Positions 4,254 through 7,475 of a stretch of DNA of 7,475 nt are shown in pieces (the stretch's first letter is position 1; the number at the start of each line of letters is the position of its first letter). The stretch spans positions 1 to 7,475 of the forward strand of contig DASTGO010000395.1 of NCBI GenBank assembly GCA_035719045.1. Reading direction: 5' to 3'. A program made the position numbers and the translations under genes. Origin of the DNA: DASTGO01 sp035719045 (GTDB taxonomy: Bacteria; Actinomycetota; Actinomycetes; Actinomycetales; Kineosporiaceae). The notes below the pieces were generated by a model. That model saw only the letters and a program-made list of their open reading frames with translations, made no database searches and was not told where the DNA came from.

Positions 4254-6740
4254 GGCGGCGAGCAGCCGGTCGATGCCGTCGGGGGGCAGCGCCGACTGCC
4301 ACAGCCAGCCCTGGCCCTGCGGGCAGTCCAGGTCCAGCAGCAGTTCCCGCTGCTCCTCGGTCTCCACCCCCTCGGCGACCACGGTGAGGCCGAGTGTCTG
4401 CCCGAGCGCGACCACGCTGCGGGTGATGGCGGTGTCGGTACGGTCCCGGCCGAGCCCGGCGACGAAGCTGCGGTCGAGCTTGAGGACGTGGACCGGGAGA
4501 CTGCGCAGGTAGCCGAAGCCGGAGTAGCCGGTCCCGAAGTCGTCGACGGCCAGCTGCACCCCGAGCCCGGCCAGGTCCTGCAGGTCACGGGCGCTGGAGC
4601 CGGCCAGGTCGATCACCTGCCGTTCGGTGATCTCCAGGCAGAGCCGCTGCGCAGCGAGTCCGGTCGCCCCGAGCAGGTCCCGGGTCCGGGCGGCCAGCGC
4701 CTGCCGGCCCACCTGCACCGACGCGATGTTCACCGCGACGACGGGGGCGCGCTCCCCGAACCGGCGCTGCCAGTCCGCCGCCTGGTGGCAGGCCCGCCGC
4801 AGCACCCAGTCCCCGATCTGGACCATCAGGCGGCGGTCCTCGGCGACGTCGAGGAAGTCCGCCGGCAGCAGCAGCCCCCGGCGGGGGTGCCGCCAGCGCA
4901 GCAGGGCCTCCACGCCGACCAGCCGTCCGGTCCGCAGCTGGACGGTGGGCTGGTAATGCAGTTCCAGCTCGTCCTGGACCAGCGCCGAGCGCAGCCCGGC
5001 CTCCACCTCCAGCAGCCGTGCGGCCGCCGCGTGCAGGGCCTCGTCGGCGATCTCCCAGCACCCCTTGCCGCGTCCCTTGGCCCGGTACATCGCAGCATCG
5101 GCGTCCCGCAGCAGGACGTCCGGGTCGGCCCCGGGGCGGCTCACCGCGGCCCCCACGCTGGCCGCCGTGTTCACCAGCCGGCCGGCGATCCAGGTCTCCT
5201 CGGCCAGCACGTCGACCAGCCGTTGCGCCAGCGGGCGGATCTCGTCGGCGGTGGCCAGGTCCGCGCAGACCACGACGAACTCGTCCCCGCCGAGCCGGGC
5301 CGCGACATCCTCGGCCCGCAGCGCCCCGGTCAGCCGCCGCCCGACCTCCCGCAGCAGCTCGTCCCCTCCTGCGTGGCCGAGGACGTCGTTGACCGCCTTG
5401 AAGTTGTCCAGGTCGAGGAACAGCACGCCCACCTTGGTGCCGGTCCGGTCCGCCCGGGCCAGGGCGTGCCGGAGGTGGTCCTGCAGGTACAGGCGGTTGG
5501 CCAGGCCGGTCAGTCCGTCGTGCAGTGCCTGCCGGACCAGCCGCGACTCGGCCTCCTTGCGGGCGGTGATGTCCTCGACCTGGCTGACCGCATGCAGGGG
5601 GCGGCCCTCCCGGTCGTGCACCGCGGCCGCCGAGATCAGCCCCCAGCGGTAGCCGCCGCCGGCGTGGACGAACCGGGCCTCCGCCCGCCATGACCCGAAC
5701 TCGCCGCGGGCCAGCCCGGTCGCTGCCGAGCGCCAGGCCGTCGCGTCCTCGGGGTGGACCACCTCGTCGAAGGTCAGCCCGATCAGCTCGGACTCGCGGC
5801 GGCCGAGGAAGTCGCACAGCGCGGTGTTGGCCCGCAGCACCGTCCCGAGGGCGCGGGGGGCCAGGTCGATCAGCGACACCCCGATCAGCGCGCCGTCGAA
5901 GGACAGCCGCAACTGCTCCTCGGAGGCGCGCAGCGCCTGCTCCGCGGCCTTCCAGGCGGTGATGTCCACCACGATCCCGGCCAGGTGGTGCGGGCTGCCG
6001 TCCGGCGCGCGCACCAGGCTGAGGGCGTGCAGCACCGGTACGGGATCGCCGTCCGTGCGTCGGGCCAGCTGTTCCCCCGTCCAGTGCCCGGTCCGCATGA
6101 TCTCCCCGTAGACCTCCACCGGGGAGGGCGTCGACGCCGGATGGGTCAGGGCGGGGATGGTGCGGGCCAGCACCTCGTCCACGGTGAGGCCGAGCATGGT
6201 CCCCAGGGCCTGGTTCGCGGCCAGCAGCCGCCCGCCGAAGTCGATCTCGACCATGCCGACCGGGTTCTGGTCGAAGAACGCGCGCAACCGGCCCTGGGCC
6301 ATCTGCAGTGACCGCTCACCCTCCACCGCGGCGCTGATGTCGGTCAGGTGGACCAGCACGCACGGCACCGCTCCCGCGGACCACGGCCGGGCGTCCATCT
6401 CCAGCACCCGGCCCGCCAGGTCGACGGCCTCGCGCAGCGGCTCCCCCGCGGCGGTCGCTGCCAGTCCGCGGATCATCCCGGGGCGGTGACCGGGTGGGAA
6501 CAGCTCCGGGAACCGGCGCCCGGACAGCTCACCGGGATCACCGGCCCCGAGCAGCACGGCGGCGGCGGGGTTGGCGTGACGGATCTGCCAGGCGGCCCCC
6601 TCGTGGTCCGGCACGGGGTGGGGCACCGGGCCCGGGGCCGGACCGGGTGTCCCGTCCACGGGCACCGCAAGGACGACCACGCCGAACGGGAGCGCGTCCA
6701 GCAGGGCCAGCTGATCGGTCGGGAGGACGTCGGGCGCCAT
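4248..6740 (-). CDS. Cyclic di-GMP turnover protein, PAS-PAS-PAS-GGDEF-EAL
   Basis: 830 residues from the ATG at 6738-6740, with AGGTG six bases upstream. A GTG at 6825-6827 would add 29 residues. Three PAS-like sensor domains at about 5-137, 149-268 and 274-395 lead into GGDEF (about 400-560) and EAL (about 575-828). The diguanylate cyclase looks intact: DGLTGLANR (408-416), metal-site DLDNFK from D443, RxxD inhibitory site (RAED, 475-478), five residues, then GGDEF (484-488). The phosphodiesterase also looks intact: EAL (611-613), N671, E703, DDFGTG from D733, K754, VAEGVET with E790, and Q810. Both synthesis and breakdown of cyclic di-GMP are therefore plausible. There are no transmembrane segments, so it is cytosolic, with PAS ligand unknown. 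In Streptomyces, similar PAS-GGDEF-EAL proteins (CdgA, RmdA) affect development. A close relationship cannot be claimed here. Confidence 0.95.
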   Translation of the reverse strand: MAPDVLPTDQLALLDALPFGVVVLAVPVDGTPGPAPGPVPHPVPDHEGAAWQIRHANPAAAVLLGAGDPGELSGRRFPELFPPGHRPGMIRGLAATAAGEPLREAVDLAGRVLEMDARPWSAGAVPCVLVHLTDISAAVEGERSLQMAQGRLRAFFDQNPVGMVEIDFGGRLLAANQALGTMLGLTVDEVLARTIPALTHPASTPSPVEVYGEIMRTGHWTGEQLARRTDGDPVPVLHALSLVRAPDGSPHHLAGIVVDITAWKAAEQALRASEEQLRLSFDGALIGVSLIDLAPRALGTVLRANTALCDFLGRRESELIGLTFDEVVHPEDATAWRSAATGLARGEFGSWRAEARFVHAGGGYRWGLISAAAVHDREGRPLHAVSQVEDITARKEAESRLVRQALHDGLTGLANRLYLQDHLRHALARADRTGTKVGVLFLDLDNFKAVNDVLGHAGGDELLREVGRRLTGALRAEDVAARLGGDEFVVVCADLATADEIRPLAQRLVDVLAEETWIAGRLVNTAASVGAAVSRPGADPDVLLRDADAAMYRAKGRGKGCWEIADEALHAAAARLLEVEAGLRSALVQDELELHYQPTVQLRTGRLVGVEALLRWRHPRRGLLLPADFLDVAEDRRLMVQIGDWVLRRACHQAADWQRRFGERAPVVAVNIASVQVGRQALAARTRDLLGATGLAAQRLCLEITERQVIDLAGSSARDLQDLAGLGVQLAVDDFGTGYSGFGYLRSLPVHVLKLDRSFVAGLGRDRTDTAITRSVVALGQTLGLTVVAEGVETEEQRELLLDLDCPQGQGWLWQSALPPDGIDRLLAAA

Positions 6741-6832
6741 GGCCGACACCTGCCGGAGGTCCGGAACGTTTGACGTGGCTGCCCCTCCCGGACGACCGAC
6801 ACGGTAGGGGGCCCATTCTTGACCCACTCACT

Positions 6833-6862
6833 ATTCGAATTCCTGCAGTTACTCCACGTCAA
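6833..6862 (-). promoter_or_regulatory. Candidate vegetative promoter for the GGDEF-EAL gene
   Basis: On the minus strand, TTGACG (6857-6862), 18 bases, then TCGAAT (6833-6838). The region is locally AT-rich for this genome. The start would fall near 6826, leaving a leader of about 86 bases before the ATG at 6738-6740, or almost no leader if the GTG at 6825-6827 is used. TACCGT (6801-6806) is an alternative -10 box with a weak -35. The sequence TTGACGTGG around the -35 box recurs inverted at 6770-6778. Confidence 0.5.
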
Positions 6863-6882
6863 GGGTGATCGCGGCGGCCGGG

Positions 6883-7475
6883 TCAGGGTTGGAAGCGGTA
6901 CCCGATGCCCGGCTCGGTGATGAGGTAGCGGGGGCGGGAGGGGACGGGTTCCAGCTTGCGCCGTAACCGGGCCAGGTAGACCCGCAGGTAGTCATTGTCC
7001 GGCGGGTATCCCCCGGGCCCCCAGATCTCGGTGAGCAGTTGCCGGTGCGTGATCAGCCGCCCGGGATTGCGGATCAGCACCTCCAGGACCTGCCACTCCG
7101 TCGGGGTGAGCCGCAGATCGCCGGCGGCACCGCGGACCACCCGGCGGGCCGCCAGATCGACCGTGAGATCACCGAACGGCACGACGACGGCCTCGGGCGG
7201 CACGGTCGCCCGCCGGATCGCCGCCCGCAGCCGGGCCAGCAGCTCGTCGGTCCCGAACGGCTTGGTGACGTAGTCGTCAGCACCCGCATCCAGGGCGGCG
7301 ACCTTGTCCGCGCTGCCGGGCCGCCCGCTGAGCACGATGATCGGCGCGCTGCTCCAGCTGCGCAGGCCGTGGATCACCTCGACCCCGTCGCGGTCGGGCA
7401 GCCCGAGGTCGAGCACGACCAGGTCCGGGGGCCGGCGGGCCGCCAGGGTGAGGGCTCGCTCGCCGGTGGACGCGG
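6883..7475 (-). CDS. kdpE: KdpE, OmpR/PhoB-family response regulator of potassium transport (partial, 5' end outside window)
   Basis: 197 residues are visible in frame up to the right edge, with roughly 30-35 N-terminal residues missing. The GTG at 7414-7416 is an internal valine. The receiver domain shows VVLDLGLPDRDG with the phosphoacceptor Asp, PIIVLSGR (the conserved Thr/Ser position) and DDYVTKPFG with the invariant Lys. The winged-helix domain shows LTPTEWQVLEVL, then DNDYLRVYLARLRRKLEP and RPRYLITEPGIGYRFQP, a C-terminus characteristic of KdpE. KdpE is phosphorylated by the sensor KdpD and activates kdpFABC, the high-affinity K+ uptake ATPase, under K+ limitation. kdpD and the structural genes would be expected to the right, outside the window. 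The next gene, GGDEF-EAL, lies 142 bases downstream with its own promoter candidate, so co-transcription is uncertain. Confidence 0.88.
   Translation of the reverse strand, partial: ASTGERALTLAARRPPDLVVLDLGLPDRDGVEVIHGLRSWSSAPIIVLSGRPGSADKVAALDAGADDYVTKPFGTDELLARLRAAIRRATVPPEAVVVPFGDLTVDLAARRVVRGAAGDLRLTPTEWQVLEVLIRNPGRLITHRQLLTEIWGPGGYPPDNDYLRVYLARLRRKLEPVPSRPRYLITEPGIGYRFQP

Noticed and set aside
4488..5693. Long plus-strand open frame opposite the GGDEF-EAL gene
   Set aside because: The minus strand encodes intact GGDEF and EAL motifs through this whole stretch. The plus-strand product is low-complexity and has no convincing ribosome site.
6833..6850. Adjacent EcoRI and PstI sites (tcgaattcctgcag), resembling a cloning-vector polylinker
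   Set aside because: The resemblance stops at both sides. The bases fit a promoter between two genes, so vector contamination is not supported.

Overview
The window is very GC-rich, with strong third-position G/C bias, dense coding and short gaps. The protein families present (an ATP-sulfurylase-like/APS-kinase N-terminus, an actinobacterial Bax inhibitor-1 protein, a toroid protein often mislabelled 'NifH', a multi-PAS GGDEF-EAL protein and KdpE) point to a Streptomyces/Kitasatospora-like actinomycete chromosome. No mobile element, tRNA, rRNA or CRISPR array is visible.

Layout, left to right. Positions 1-599 (-) hold the N-terminal part of a protein resembling the ATP-sulfurylase-like domain of actinobacterial adenylylsulfate kinases. 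Its promoter candidate and a 19-bp tandem repeat lie at 629-699. A long hairpin at 725-772 probably ends the next gene, a seven-helix Bax inhibitor-1/YccA membrane protein (829-1620, -). A 316-bp divergent spacer carries three helically phased 11-bp repeats. Reading right from it is an overlapping pair: a secreted helical protein (1937-2707, +) and a small lipoprotein (2704-3024, +). A 15-bp-arm palindrome with a TAGGCT centre (3052-3091) separates this pair from a QW-motif toroid protein (3141-4169, +). That gene converges on a PAS-PAS-PAS-GGDEF-EAL protein (4248-6740, -). The right edge holds most of a KdpE response regulator (6883-7475, -, 5' end outside the window).

The genes do not form one pathway. 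The coherent units are the secreted-protein/lipoprotein pair, which is probably an uncharacterised envelope module, and the two signalling genes on the right (potassium/turgor response and cyclic di-GMP turnover), which look separately transcribed. The least ordinary content is intergenic. Four spacers carry different short tandem repeats, two of them duplicating a stop codon in frame, and several large dyads are present. I found no clear new enzymatic or defence system. The best candidates for undescribed biology are the coupled envelope pair and the repeat/palindrome cassettes.
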